Shown here piece after piece: positions 17,401-25,186 of a DNA stretch of 61,867 nt (its first letter is position 1; each line of letters begins with the position of its first letter). Under the pieces are notes generated by a model that saw only the letters and a program-made list of their open reading frames with translations, searched no databases and was not told the origin of the DNA. The stretch is from CAKZQX01 sp034437035 (GTDB lineage Bacteria > Chloroflexota > Chloroflexia > Chloroflexales > Chloroflexaceae): the NCBI GenBank assembly GCA_034437035.1, contig DAOTUI010000219.1, positions 1-61,867 of the forward strand, written 5' to 3'. A program made the position numbers and the translations under genes.

Positions 17401-19547
17401 ACCACACCGGCACAGTGCTATTTGATGAAGATATGCAGTTCGGCACGGTGGTTGCCGAGTATCCGCCGCGTGATGCGCTGGGGATTCGCATTCCGCTCAA
17501 GGATAATTTGTTGATCGAGGAACTGGTCACCACCCGCCGCCCGGTCTGCATCACCACCACTGAGAATGACCCCCGGGCGCATGTATCGCGGGAAACCTTC
17601 CAACAACTGGGGATTGTTTCGATTATTATCGTGCCGCTAATCAGCCGTGACCGGGTGATTGGTTCGATCTCCCTGGACAGTTTCCGGCCACGCGTCTTTA
17701 CCGCCACGGAGCAGGAGCTTTTTCTTACCGTGGCCGCGTCGATTGCCACATCAATTGAGAATGCACGCCTCTTTGCCGCCGAACAGGAGCATGCCGGCGC
17801 CTCGGAACATCACGCCCAGCGGATGACCCTGGTCAACCGGATTGCGCTGGCCCTCAGTAGCCACCTGGATCTGCAGGAGATCCTCGATCTGGCGGTTCAC
17901 GAGGTAGTCAATCTCTTCGGGTCGGATCATACCGGAATTGTGCTGTTTGATGATGATGAAACCGAGGGAACGATCGTTGCCGAATACTCGGACCAGGGAA
18001 CATGTGGGATGCGGGTGCCGGTGGCGGGGACGCCCATCGAACAGGAGATTGTGACAACCCGGCGCCCGGTCTGTATCTCCTCCGTCGCCGGCGATCCGCG
18101 CATCGCAACCGTGCGCGAAGAGTTACTGCGCCGGGGGTTGGTTTCGATGATGATTGTGCCCCTGGTCAGCCGGGGGCGGGTGATCGGCTCGATCGGGCTG
18201 GACAGCCTGAGCGAACCGCGCGAGTTTAGCCTGGATGAGCAGGAACTGCTGCTGACGGTTGCCGCCGCGATTGCCGCCGCCGTTCAGAATGCGCGCCTCT
18301 TTGCCGCCGAACAGGAAGCCCGCCGCACCGCCGACACCCTGCGCGAAGTGGCCCGTGTACTGAGTTCCTCCTTTGACCCGGCGGAAGTGCTGCAACTGAT
18401 TCTCCGCGAGTTGCAACATGTGGTGCGGTACGATACCGCCTCGATTATGCTGCGCGAAGGGCCGATGCTGCGGCTGGCCGCATTTCGCGGGAACTCCGGG
18501 ATTCTCCAGAAACTGGGGCGAACGCTCTTCAGACTGGATCATCACCGTGCGGACGGAATGGTTTTGCGCCGCCGCGAGCCGCTGATGATTCCCGACACCA
18601 GCCAGTCGCCCGACTGGTCCTACGCCGATGAGTCCCCACATGTGCGTTCCTGGCTGGGGGTGCCGCTGCTGACCCGGGGTGAGGTGCTGGGAGTGCTCAA
18701 TATTAACGCCACCAATCCAAACCGCTTCACGTCGCGCGATATGGAGGCGGCTCTGGCCTTTGCCAGCCAGGCCGCCGTGGCGCTGGAAAATGCGCGCCTC
18801 TATCAGGAATCGGTGACGCGGGTTGAACAGGAACTGGATATCGCCCGCCGCATCCAGAGCAATCTCTTCCCCCGTTCGCTGCCCCAGTTGGCCGGACTGA
18901 CACTCGATGCGCGCTGTGTGCCCGCCCGCGAAACCGGTGGCGACTTTTACGACGTGATCGTGCTGAGTGGACAGCGGGTGGGCATCATCGTCGGTGATGT
19001 CTCCGGCAAGAGTATCCCGGCGGCCATGCTGATGGCTGTGGCGCGCTCGATCACCCGCTCCGAGGCACGCGACCATGAAATCCCCCAGCTTGTGATGTGC
19101 GAGACCAACCGCTGGATTGTGCGCGATGTCCCGCGCCGCACCTTTGTCGCGCTCTCCTACGCCACCCTCGATCTGGAGTGCCGCCGGCTGGCGCTGTCCA
19201 ATGCCGGGCAACTGACGCCCCTGCGCCGCCGCGCCGATGGCCGGATCGACTACCTGGAAGCGCCCGGTCCCCGGTTGCCGCTGGGGATGATCCCCGATAT
19301 TGCTTATGATGCGCTAGAGGTCACGCTGGACCCGGGCGACCTGCTCGTTTTCTACACCGATGGCATTGTTGAGGCCCACAATGCTCAGCATGAGCTTTTC
19401 GGCTTTGAACGGCTGGAGGCGCTGCTCCGTGATTATGGCGACCTGCCGCCGGCACAGTTTATTGATCGGCTCATGCAGGCGGTGGCGGAGTTTACCGGCG
19501 GTACCGCCCAGCACGATGATATTACGCTGGTGGTGGCACGGGTGTAA
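14490..19547 (+). CDS. Eight-GAF sensor protein with SpoIIE/RsbU-type PP2C phosphatase domain
   Basis: Very large cytoplasmic signalling phosphatase, 1685 residues from the ATG at 14490. A short coiled coil opens the protein, then eight GAF domains follow, recognisable from repeated LGVPL/IGTL...F...D...L..A..A..A(L)ENARL endings. GAF5-GAF7 are close relatives with the start YRIASVLSS(R)xDQxEILDLA. The last 240 residues are a SpoIIE-like PP2C domain: ARRIQSNLFPR, ETGGDFYDV with the metal-binding GD, IVGDVSGKSIPAA, NAGQLTP and VFYTDGIVEA. Such domains dephosphorylate anti-anti-sigma factors in partner-switching pathways; no partner gene is adjacent. The start is uncertain because an alternative TTG at 14421 and a tandem repeat precede it. 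Confidence 0.88.
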   Translation: MARVTDQRDERIEELEAQIALLHQQMERMRYAQDLLYSMTLACRGNHAFRDIFPAIYHELRAIFSIDNGLIAVCNPNYPDRFRAALTVDAGQMTYAEYVDQNALTGRLVRQHAPLLFQDLVNAPPPHIELPPDEIAGSSGQVVRSWLGVPLMLGAEAIGVIVLKSYQPGRYDGLDRELLQRLGNIVAVALENVRLSRHQHELSAALATRAADRSQELTTLNTLAAELVLEQPLPVLLDRALDLLTGLLNIQGGSVRLLEPPGSVPIDPRQHELVLVAQRGLPEELIEPITRIAVAEIPLGQVISENRPLVISRGSEDVPTGDLCPPFAALLGVPLRIGNRILGTLSLVDTEPQAFDQDQIDLAQAIANQIAIIVENARLFSERERQIAELQAINRISHAAGTALDLPSLLHKVYIALQRFMPLDAFSMIVYAAENGMVIEGISIDEGQEYTYLRNQPLPADSFAAWLVRHRRPLHLRDVAAELPNYPELALHIVGANKPAAAWLGVPLFDRDAQVIGTIAIQGYEPHAFELRDEDFLVSVAHQVALHVANVRLLAQRERQIRELHAIGRIGQLVSASYDLDDILREIHTILAAATDAPIFYLIICEPGSRIVTNAVFIEQGRPTDIAWQGHLPPADSLTAWILNQRRPLRFYDLPVQTAELQALGITPHSFNDKHPARAWVGVPLLAKDGEAIGVLSLQDYQPHRYDEQTVEFLRRLGSHVSLAVQKVRLFEDRERQVNENARLFAEARTHAAAAERQAHLMGLVYRIASVLSSRLDQQEILDLAAQELVDLFWADHVGIMLFDEQAIQGTVVAEYPAGGGLGIVVPLTDNPIMTDFFATGRPVCIESTETDPRAEVSREVFRQLGIASLMILPMSSRGRLIGSIGLDSYRTRIFTEEEQDLLMTVATGVATAAENARLFSSAQAHAEASRQRAQEMELVYRIASVLSSRIDQREILDLASQELVNLFWADHTGTVLFDEDMQFGTVVAEYPPRDALGIRIPLKDNLLIEELVTTRRPVCITTTENDPRAHVSRETFQQLGIVSIIIVPLISRDRVIGSISLDSFRPRVFTATEQELFLTVAASIATSIENARLFAAEQEHAGASEHHAQRMTLVNRIALALSSHLDLQEILDLAVHEVVNLFGSDHTGIVLFDDDETEGTIVAEYSDQGTCGMRVPVAGTPIEQEIVTTRRPVCISSVAGDPRIATVREELLRRGLVSMMIVPLVSRGRVIGSIGLDSLSEPREFSLDEQELLLTVAAAIAAAVQNARLFAAEQEARRTADTLREVARVLSSSFDPAEVLQLILRELQHVVRYDTASIMLREGPMLRLAAFRGNSGILQKLGRTLFRLDHHRADGMVLRRREPLMIPDTSQSPDWSYADESPHVRSWLGVPLLTRGEVLGVLNINATNPNRFTSRDMEAALAFASQAAVALENARLYQESVTRVEQELDIARRIQSNLFPRSLPQLAGLTLDARCVPARETGGDFYDVIVLSGQRVGIIVGDVSGKSIPAAMLMAVARSITRSEARDHEIPQLVMCETNRWIVRDVPRRTFVALSYATLDLECRRLALSNAGQLTPLRRRADGRIDYLEAPGPRLPLGMIPDIAYDALEVTLDPGDLLVFYTDGIVEAHNAQHELFGFERLEALLRDYGDLPPAQFIDRLMQAVAEFTGGTAQHDDITLVVARV
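16781..18355 (+). repeat. Internal tandem repeat of 525 bp coding GAF5, GAF6 and GAF7
   Basis: The bases coding for (L/I)V(Y/N)RIA recur at 16781, 17306 and 17831, exactly 525 bases (175 codons) apart. The first two units keep long identical runs at DNA level (for example GGTCTACCGCATCGCCTCGG), and the third is more diverged, so duplication was stepwise. Confidence 0.8.
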
Positions 19548-19587
19548 AGTGCCGGGGATTGCCGGGATATCTTCTTTCTTTTATACT

Positions 19588-19783
19588 ACACGAGTTACGC
19601 GGTCACTGGTCCGACAGGGAATTTCGCCTCCGGCAGGGCGGAAAATCCCTGTCTTTTTCACAAAAATTTTGCACAAAGTGTAAAATTTTTGTGAAAAAGA
19701 CAAAAAAGTACCGTGCTGCCACAGGCGAATCTGCCTTGCATCTGATCAAACTGAGCGTTTGATCGTCCACCGCGTAAGCCCTG
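19588..19783 (-). repeat. Palindromic 200-bp element, copy 3
   Basis: Complete copy: ACACGAGTTACGCGGT at the left, core hairpin TTTTTCACAAAAATTTTGCAC with its near-exact complement around 19655-19707, and ACCGCGTAAGCCCTG at the right. It is flanked by TTATACT on both sides (19581-19587 and 19784-19790). Confidence 0.88.
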
Positions 19784-19790
19784 TTATACT

Positions 19791-20007
19791 ACAGGAGTTA
19801 TGCGGTCGGTTCCAAACCCAGTCGCCTGCCTGGACAACCGGCACGATGCGCCTCCGGCAGGGTGGAATGGGACATGCTTTTTCCGGAACATGTGGCTCGG
19901 AGCGCCACATGTTCCGGAAAAAGATAAAAAAGTACCATGCTGCCACAGGCGAATCTGCCTTGCATCTGGTCAAACGCTCAGTTTGATCGTCCACCGCGTA
20001 AGTCCTG
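19791..20007 (-). repeat. Palindromic 200-bp element, copy 4 (tandem with copy 3)
   Basis: Separated from copy 3 only by TTATACT, which occurs again at 20008-20014. The core at 19877-19923 is of a different subtype, with a CTTTTTCCGGAACATGTGGC arm around TCGGAG. The right middle arm is very similar to that of copy 3. Confidence 0.88.
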
Positions 20008-20041
20008 TTATACTAGCGCTGTTCGTATCCGCGTGAAGATA

Positions 20042-20050
20042 TGGTATAAT
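20042..20050 (+). promoter_or_regulatory. Extended -10 promoter candidate
   Basis: TGGTATAAT lies 112 bases upstream of the membrane protein gene and just after the element pair; a -35 box is weak (TTCGTA). Confidence 0.45.
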
Positions 20051-20161
20051 CCAAACAGATTACCTAACCAAAAAATCATTCCCGAGTAGCAACGGTCCAG
20101 GACGATCGGCAGGCTACTCCACGCACCCATTCTATCAGGAATAGAGTGAAGCGAGTAACCT

Positions 20162-22150
20162 ATGGCTCAGGAAGTGCGACCCCGTTGTCGTAACCGTCAT
20201 GTCGGCCTGCCGCCGGCGTTATTTCTGTTGCTTACCGCCTTCTACCTGCTGACAATGAGCGGCCATACCTACTCCTCGGATGAGGAGACGATGTATGTTG
20301 TCACGCGCCAGATTGCCCTGCAGGGTGATGTGGAGATGCAGGTTGAGCCGGGCGCGCCGGTTGCCGCACTGCGGCGGGGTATTGATAATCGCCTCTTTTC
20401 TCCGTATGGTATTCTACCCTCTCTCCTGGCGCTGCCGTTCTTCTTCCTGGGCACGCTGGCCGGCTCCCCCGACACGGTCGCGTTTGACTATGCGACCCGC
20501 CTGGCAGTCATGGCAACGAATGGCCCGGTGACGGCGGCGACGGCCGCGCTGCTGGCAGCCTGGGCACTGCGCCTGGGAGCGCGACGCAGCACCGCCGTTG
20601 TGCTGGCGTTATTGTATGGGCTCTGCACCTTTGCCTGGCCCTACGCCCGCACCTTCTTTTCCGAGCCGCTGACAGCACTCCTGCTGCTCGCCACGGTCGA
20701 GCGGGCGCATGCCGCGCGGAGCAGTCAGCGCCGGGCGTGGCCGCTCCTGCTCTCCGGGGTGGCGGCCGGGTTGCTGGTGACAACGCGCATTGCCGGCGGG
20801 GTGGCGTTGCCGCTGATTGCGCTCTATGTCGTCTGGCCGGATGCACGCACCGCCCTGCGCCTGAGGGAAGTGCTCACGAACGGCATCGTGGCCGGGTTCT
20901 GGTGGGGCGTGGGGTTGCTGCCCGGGTTGCTGCTGCTGGTGGGTTATAATCTGCTGCGTTTTGGTGTGATTTTCGCTACCGGATATGGTAGCGAGAGAAA
21001 TTCTTTTATTACGCCCTTTTTTGATGGTCTATACGGCCTGCTGCTCAGTCCGGGGAAGAGTATTTTTCTGTTTGCTCCGCCGATTCTGCTGGCGTTGCCC
21101 GGCGCGCTGCTGCTCTGGCGGCGCTATCCGGGGGTTGTGCTGCCGGCGCTGGGAATGTTTGCCGTGCATGTCGGCCTCTACGCCCGCTGGATCGCCTGGA
21201 GCGGGGGCGCATGGGGACCGCGGTTTCTGCTACCGACCGTGCCCCTGCTAATCCTGCTGGCCGGGGCGACCTTCGACCGGCATCTGGCGGGCCGCCGGGT
21301 GGGGGTCGGGCGCGTTGCGGCCGGGCTGCTGGGGAGCATCGGCTTTCTGGGAGCGCTGGGTGGGGTGCTGGTCAACTTCGATACCTACCTGAATATGCCG
21401 GTCACGGAGCAGCGCCGCGTGTATGAGCCGCTCGGCACGCCGCTGCTGGTCCACTGGCAGATCCTGGCCGACCGCTTCCAGCGCTACACCCTGACCGATG
21501 GGCACTGCGCGCCGGCAGCGGGGTTTTTTGCGCCGGAGGAAGCGACACTCCTGCCGCGTCGTACTGGTGCCCGCGGTGAAGTTGTGTGTCGCCTGCCCAC
21601 GGCGGCGCTGCTCACCCTCACGCTGAACGATGGTCGTCCGCCGACCGTGCCGGGGAGCAATCTGATATTCTACCTGGATGATCACTACATCCCGGCGGAC
21701 ACGGCCGGCCAGTCGCGCACCTACACCCTGCTGCTGTCATCCGGGAATCAATCACTGCAACTGGAGGCGCAAACCTGGAACCCGCGCAGGGCCGGCTTTA
21801 GCGACCGGGACGATGATCTGGGGATTGTTATTACCGCTGCGCAGGTGCGGGCTACAGATGGCGGGGAACTACCGCTGATCGACCGGGCCATCGCGCCACT
21901 ACCGGAGCATCCGCGCTACCGTTTTGCCTGGTATTACGAGCGGCATAATCAGCATCTGCTTGATCACTGGGCCTGGTATCTGCCGCGCATGGGCCTGCCC
22001 GCCGGGGTGGCACGCACCATCAGCATAACGATTTGTACCACGACGGTCGGGTTGCTGCTGGCGGGGGGAGGCGTGCTGCTGTGCGGACGACGGCAGGAGA
22101 ATGTGGTACGGGAGCGGTTATCGCGGGGGCTGCGGCGCTGTGGGATGTGA
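20162..22150 (+). CDS. Multi-spanning membrane protein, GT-C-like (family 39-type) glycosyltransferase
   Basis: 662 residues. At least ten hydrophobic segments are present, the first at 15-33, and the first extracytoplasmic loop carries SSDEETMY, an acidic pair in the position of the catalytic DE/DD motif of lipid-linked-sugar glycosyltransferases. A soluble C-terminal region (about 430-590) precedes a last membrane helix near 620-645. The family assignment rests on topology and the acidic loop, not on a diagnostic sequence. It is monocistronic. Its 3' end overlaps by 33 bases the convergent small gene at 22118-22420. Confidence 0.65.
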   Translation: MAQEVRPRCRNRHVGLPPALFLLLTAFYLLTMSGHTYSSDEETMYVVTRQIALQGDVEMQVEPGAPVAALRRGIDNRLFSPYGILPSLLALPFFFLGTLAGSPDTVAFDYATRLAVMATNGPVTAATAALLAAWALRLGARRSTAVVLALLYGLCTFAWPYARTFFSEPLTALLLLATVERAHAARSSQRRAWPLLLSGVAAGLLVTTRIAGGVALPLIALYVVWPDARTALRLREVLTNGIVAGFWWGVGLLPGLLLLVGYNLLRFGVIFATGYGSERNSFITPFFDGLYGLLLSPGKSIFLFAPPILLALPGALLLWRRYPGVVLPALGMFAVHVGLYARWIAWSGGAWGPRFLLPTVPLLILLAGATFDRHLAGRRVGVGRVAAGLLGSIGFLGALGGVLVNFDTYLNMPVTEQRRVYEPLGTPLLVHWQILADRFQRYTLTDGHCAPAAGFFAPEEATLLPRRTGARGEVVCRLPTAALLTLTLNDGRPPTVPGSNLIFYLDDHYIPADTAGQSRTYTLLLSSGNQSLQLEAQTWNPRRAGFSDRDDDLGIVITAAQVRATDGGELPLIDRAIAPLPEHPRYRFAWYYERHNQHLLDHWAWYLPRMGLPAGVARTISITICTTTVGLLLAGGGVLLCGRRQENVVRERLSRGLRRCGM

Positions 22151-22420
22151 TGAGCGGGGCGGGTGTAACCCGCGCTCCACCGCGACCTTGTGTGCCTGGG
22201 CTTTGCGCACCATTCCCCGGCGATAGATTTGCAGCAGGACATCCAGGCGCATTCGTCCGGCGCTGTCGAGGATCTGTTCGCGCTGCTGTGCCGGCAGTTC
22301 ACTCAACTCCCGCTGCTGATCATCGCTCATCTGAATATCGCGCAGTGCCCGCACCTGCTCATCGGGTAGCAGTTCAACCGGCATCTCGGCGGCGACCAGT
22401 TCCAGCCACTCAACCAGCAT
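22118..22420 (-). CDS. Hypothetical protein, 100 aa
   Basis: Not recognised. Leucine- and glutamate-rich helical protein (DEQVRALRDIQMSDDQQREL) with a basic tail. A longer reading frame extends upstream to 22543, but the ATG at 22420 has GGGAGAGG six bases before it, and the extra N-terminus looks like translated spacer. It follows the PAS gene on the same strand, so bioB, the PAS gene and this one may form one transcript. Its end overlaps the convergent membrane protein gene. Confidence 0.55.
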   Translation of the reverse strand: MLVEWLELVAAEMPVELLPDEQVRALRDIQMSDDQQRELSELPAQQREQILDSAGRMRLDVLLQIYRRGMVRKAQAHKVAVERGLHPPRSSHPTAPQPPR

Positions 22421-22526
22421 ATCCTCTCCCGGTTCACGCGAACTGCAGAGCGCGCAGAAATGAGCGAGTGTCCATAAACATAAACTCTCTGCGCACTCTG
22501 CGTCTCTGCGGTGCAATCCTACCAAA

Positions 22527-22937
22527 CTATTCCTTTGCGACATGGTTGGTTATATCAACCGACATCCCGCCGATGGCAATAATCTTCCCCTGTGCATTGA
22601 GAATCGGGAACTTGATCGAGTGGTAGACATGCCGTCCATCCGGGAGCATGGCGACCTCTTCAAACTCGATCGGCTCGCCGGCCGTCAGCACCTGCCGGTC
22701 ATTTGCCCGCAACGACTCGGCGATCTCGGCGGTGAAGATCTCATCGTCAGTTTTGCCGACGATCTGCTCCGGCTCCTGCTGCAGTGCCCGCGCAAACCGG
22801 GCATTGACCATGACATACCGCCCACTCCGGTCCTTCACAAATTGCGCTACCGGCGAGACATTGAAGAACTGCAGGAGCATATCCCGCTCCTGGCGTAGCG
22901 CTGTACTCTCGGCGGTTGGTTCGGACTTCTCAGGCAT
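22527..22937 (-). CDS. Stand-alone PAS domain protein
   Basis: 136 residues consisting of a short charged helix and a single PAS domain (about 18-130): FFNVSPVAQFVKDRSGRYVMVNARFARAL and the PAC-like ending FPILNAQGKIIAIGGMSVDITNH. No output domain is attached. The ATG at 22937 overlaps the bioB stop by eight bases and has GGAGGA upstream, so it is translationally coupled to biotin synthase. It may bind a small ligand or a partner protein; no function is known from the sequence. Confidence 0.8.
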   Translation of the reverse strand: MPEKSEPTAESTALRQERDMLLQFFNVSPVAQFVKDRSGRYVMVNARFARALQQEPEQIVGKTDDEIFTAEIAESLRANDRQVLTAGEPIEFEEVAMLPDGRHVYHSIKFPILNAQGKIIAIGGMSVDITNHVAKE

Positions 22938-23976
22938 GGCGCTCCTCCTGGGCAACTGCGTCTACCGGTTCCGCCAGTTCTTCGATCACAAACCCCAGAT
23001 CCGTGATCATCTGCCAGTCCATCGTGGCCGACTGGCCTTCCGTTGTCAGATAGTCGCCAACAAAAATCGCATTGGCGGCATACAGGCTCAACGGCTGCAG
23101 CGCGCGGAAATGCTCCTCGCGGCCTGCCGATACGCGAATCTCCCGCTCCGGGCAGACAAAGCGGAAGAGACAGAGCACCTTGAGGCAGAAGCGCGGATCG
23201 AGCGAGAATGTGCTCTCCTGCAACGGCGTCCCCGGAATCGGCAGCAGCGTGTTGATCGGGATCGAGTCGATATTGCCGGCGCGGATCTGGAAGCTGACAT
23301 TGATCAGATCCTCCAGCGTCTCGCCCATCCCGACGATCAATCCGCTGCAGGCCGACATCCCGGCCTGGGCCGCGTTCTGCACCGTCGTCACCCGATCGGC
23401 AAAGGTGTGGGTGGTACAGATATTTCCGTAGTGTTCCTCGGAAGTGTTTAGATTGTGGTTGTAGCGGTCAACTCCCGCCGCCTTGAGCGTCTGCGCCTCA
23501 GCTTCACCCAGTATCCCCAACGATGTGCAGATCTTCAGCGTGGGAAAGCGTGCCTTAATCGTTCGCACTGCCGCCGTGAGTTGCTCCAACTCCTGCGCCA
23601 CCGGTCGCCGTGCGCTGGTGACAATGCAGCAGGTGGTGGCCTTCAGTTCAACGGCGCGCTCGGCCTGGGCCACAATATCCGCCTGACTCAACATAGGATA
23701 GCGTTCGATCTCCGCCGTCGAAATGCGCGATTGGGAACAGTAGTGACAGTCTTCGGGGCAGAGGCCGCTTTTGGCGTTGACCAGGTAGTTGAGCTTGACG
23801 GTATTGCCGAAATAGTGGGTCCGAATACGATACGCCGCCGCCAGCAGGTTCAGCAGTTCGGTATCGGCGCAGGTAAGGATCGCTCGCGCTTCATCGACAG
23901 TGGGTGCAACCCCCGCCAGCGAGCGGTCCGCCAGGGCATGCCAGTAGCTTCCAGGGCAATCTGCCATTAGTCCCAT
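22930..23976 (-). CDS. bioB: Biotin synthase
   Basis: Radical-SAM enzyme converting dethiobiotin to biotin. The [4Fe-4S] motif CPEDCHYCSQS (CxxxCxxC) is near residue 68, KLNYLVNAKSGL precedes it, and the conserved NLNTSEEHYGNICTTHTF and GLIVGMGET segments follow. The open frame reaches to 24240, but the upstream part reads through a dispersed repeat; the ATG at 23976 with GGAG eight bases upstream gives 348 residues, the usual size. A PAS gene overlaps its 3' end. The biotin transporter bioY is transcribed away on the other strand, suggesting shared biotin-responsive control, though no BirA operator was recognised. Confidence 0.95.
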   Translation of the reverse strand: MGLMADCPGSYWHALADRSLAGVAPTVDEARAILTCADTELLNLLAAAYRIRTHYFGNTVKLNYLVNAKSGLCPEDCHYCSQSRISTAEIERYPMLSQADIVAQAERAVELKATTCCIVTSARRPVAQELEQLTAAVRTIKARFPTLKICTSLGILGEAEAQTLKAAGVDRYNHNLNTSEEHYGNICTTHTFADRVTTVQNAAQAGMSACSGLIVGMGETLEDLINVSFQIRAGNIDSIPINTLLPIPGTPLQESTFSLDPRFCLKVLCLFRFVCPEREIRVSAGREEHFRALQPLSLYAANAIFVGDYLTTEGQSATMDWQMITDLGFVIEELAEPVDAVAQEERHA

Positions 23977-24030
23977 AAAATATGCTCCAGTCATCTTTGC
24001 AAGGTAGCGAAAACAGCAATGCCGGCAGTC

Positions 24031-24153
24031 ATACCAATTTGTTATCATAGCCACAGAGAACACCGAGGACGCAGAGATGATAAACGGGAACGTGCCGCCC
24101 TGCGTCCGTTGCGTTTGTCCCCGTTGATTGCTGGTTTGACGGCACATTGGTAT
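24031..24153 (-). repeat. Dispersed 120-bp repeat, family 2, copy 1
   Basis: Begins ATACCAATTTG and ends CACATTGGTAT, an imperfect inverted terminal pair bounded by TA. The interior, read on the minus strand, carries GCCGTCAAACCAGCAATC, GGCGGCACGTTCCCGTTT and ATCTCTGCGTCCTCGG, shared with copies at 30949 and 36616. It lies between the divergent bioB and bioY genes. Confidence 0.75.
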
Positions 24154-24305
24154 TAGACTGCCATCCGTGAGAAATTGCGTGCTGCGTGGGTGGGGAACAT
24201 AGAATTGTCGGATGCTAACGCAGATGGCGTGGACTGTCAACTCTGCTCAGCGGCGAAACGCCGTACGCGGGTGCATCGTTACGCAACAAGCTTCTTTCAT
24301 TTTGC

Positions 24306-24314
24306 TGGTATAAT
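24306..24314 (+). promoter_or_regulatory. Extended -10 promoter candidate of bioY
   Basis: TGGTATAAT is 49 bases upstream of the bioY start codon; no good -35 box. Confidence 0.5.
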
Positions 24315-24362
24315 AGGCCCCATCGCGGAAGTGAAAGTGAATAGTTTCAGGAGGTCAACTGT

Positions 24363-24977
24363 ATGGCAATCGCCGGTACCCCCACATCGCAAACGCTGGC
24401 CCAACGGCTCATGCCGCGCCAGGGTATTCTCGAAAATGCCTGGGTTTACAATCTCATGCTCACTTTTCTGGGAAGCTGGTTTGTTGCGCTGCTGGCGCAG
24501 ATTAGCATTCCGCTCGGCTTTACGCCCGTACCGATCACGGGGCAGACACTGGGCGTGCTGCTGGTCGGCAGTCTGCTGGGGACGCGGCTGGGAACGCTGG
24601 CGCTGCTGCTGTATGTGGCGCAGGGCGCAATCGGCCTGCCCTTCTTCGCGGACGGAAATTCGGGCGTCCAGGTGCTGTATGGCTCAACGGCGGGCTATAT
24701 CTTCGGGTTTGTGCTGGCGGCAGCGCTGACCGGCCGGCTGGCCGAGCGCGGCTGGGACCGCAAGGTATCGACGACCGTTCTGTCCATGGTGCTTGGCACG
24801 GTGCTGATCTATGTTCCCGGTGTGCTCTGGTTGGCCGGGTTTGTTGGTGGACTGAGCGAAGCGGTAGTGCTGGGTGTGCTGCCCTTCTTGCTGGGCGCGG
24901 TCATCAAGATTGCCGTGGCTGCCGGCGTGTTGCCCGGTGCCTGGAAGTTGCTCGGCTCGGATAAGAAGCGCGGGTAG
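24363..24977 (+). CDS. bioY: Biotin transporter BioY (substrate-binding membrane component)
   Basis: Integral membrane S-component of an ECF-type biotin importer, 204 residues with about six hydrophobic segments. The family region LGFTPVPITGQTLGVLLVGSLLG and the glycine-rich GSTAGYIFGFVLAA are clear. The ATG follows CAGGAGGTC. It is divergent from bioB across a 386-base region, so synthesis and import of biotin are likely regulated together. No bioM or bioN partner genes lie in the window, consistent with solitary BioY proteins that work alone or with a shared energising module. Confidence 0.93.
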   Translation: MAIAGTPTSQTLAQRLMPRQGILENAWVYNLMLTFLGSWFVALLAQISIPLGFTPVPITGQTLGVLLVGSLLGTRLGTLALLLYVAQGAIGLPFFADGNSGVQVLYGSTAGYIFGFVLAAALTGRLAERGWDRKVSTTVLSMVLGTVLIYVPGVLWLAGFVGGLSEAVVLGVLPFLLGAVIKIAVAAGVLPGAWKLLGSDKKRG

Positions 24978-24993
24978 CGTGTTCTCGCTTTGG

Positions 24994-25018
24994 CGGGCGG
25001 GAGCCATGCTCTCGCCCA
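24994..25018. repeat. Short palindrome of the GGCAGCCATGCTGCC family
   Basis: GGGCGGGAGCCATGCTCTCG followed by CCCAC, just downstream of bioY. The following 160 bases contain a fragment ATACCAATTTGC resembling a family 2 terminus and a CCACGAAGACCACGAAG run, with no gene. Confidence 0.5.
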
Positions 25019-25186
25019 CTCCATACGGCCACACCTCCACGCACGCCGGTGGTGTGCGATAACCTGGAATACCAATTTGCTGTTAAACCTGCAAGAAAAC
25101 CACGAAGACCACGAAGCAATGAACCTGACTCATACACGCGATCGCACTCGATGTGCAGCCGTTCACCCGTTCACCCCATCACCGTC

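Noticed and set aside
23977..24240. N-terminal extension of the biotin synthase reading frame
   Set aside because: It translates the family 2 repeat and spacer; the ATG at 23976 has a ribosome site and gives the family's normal length.
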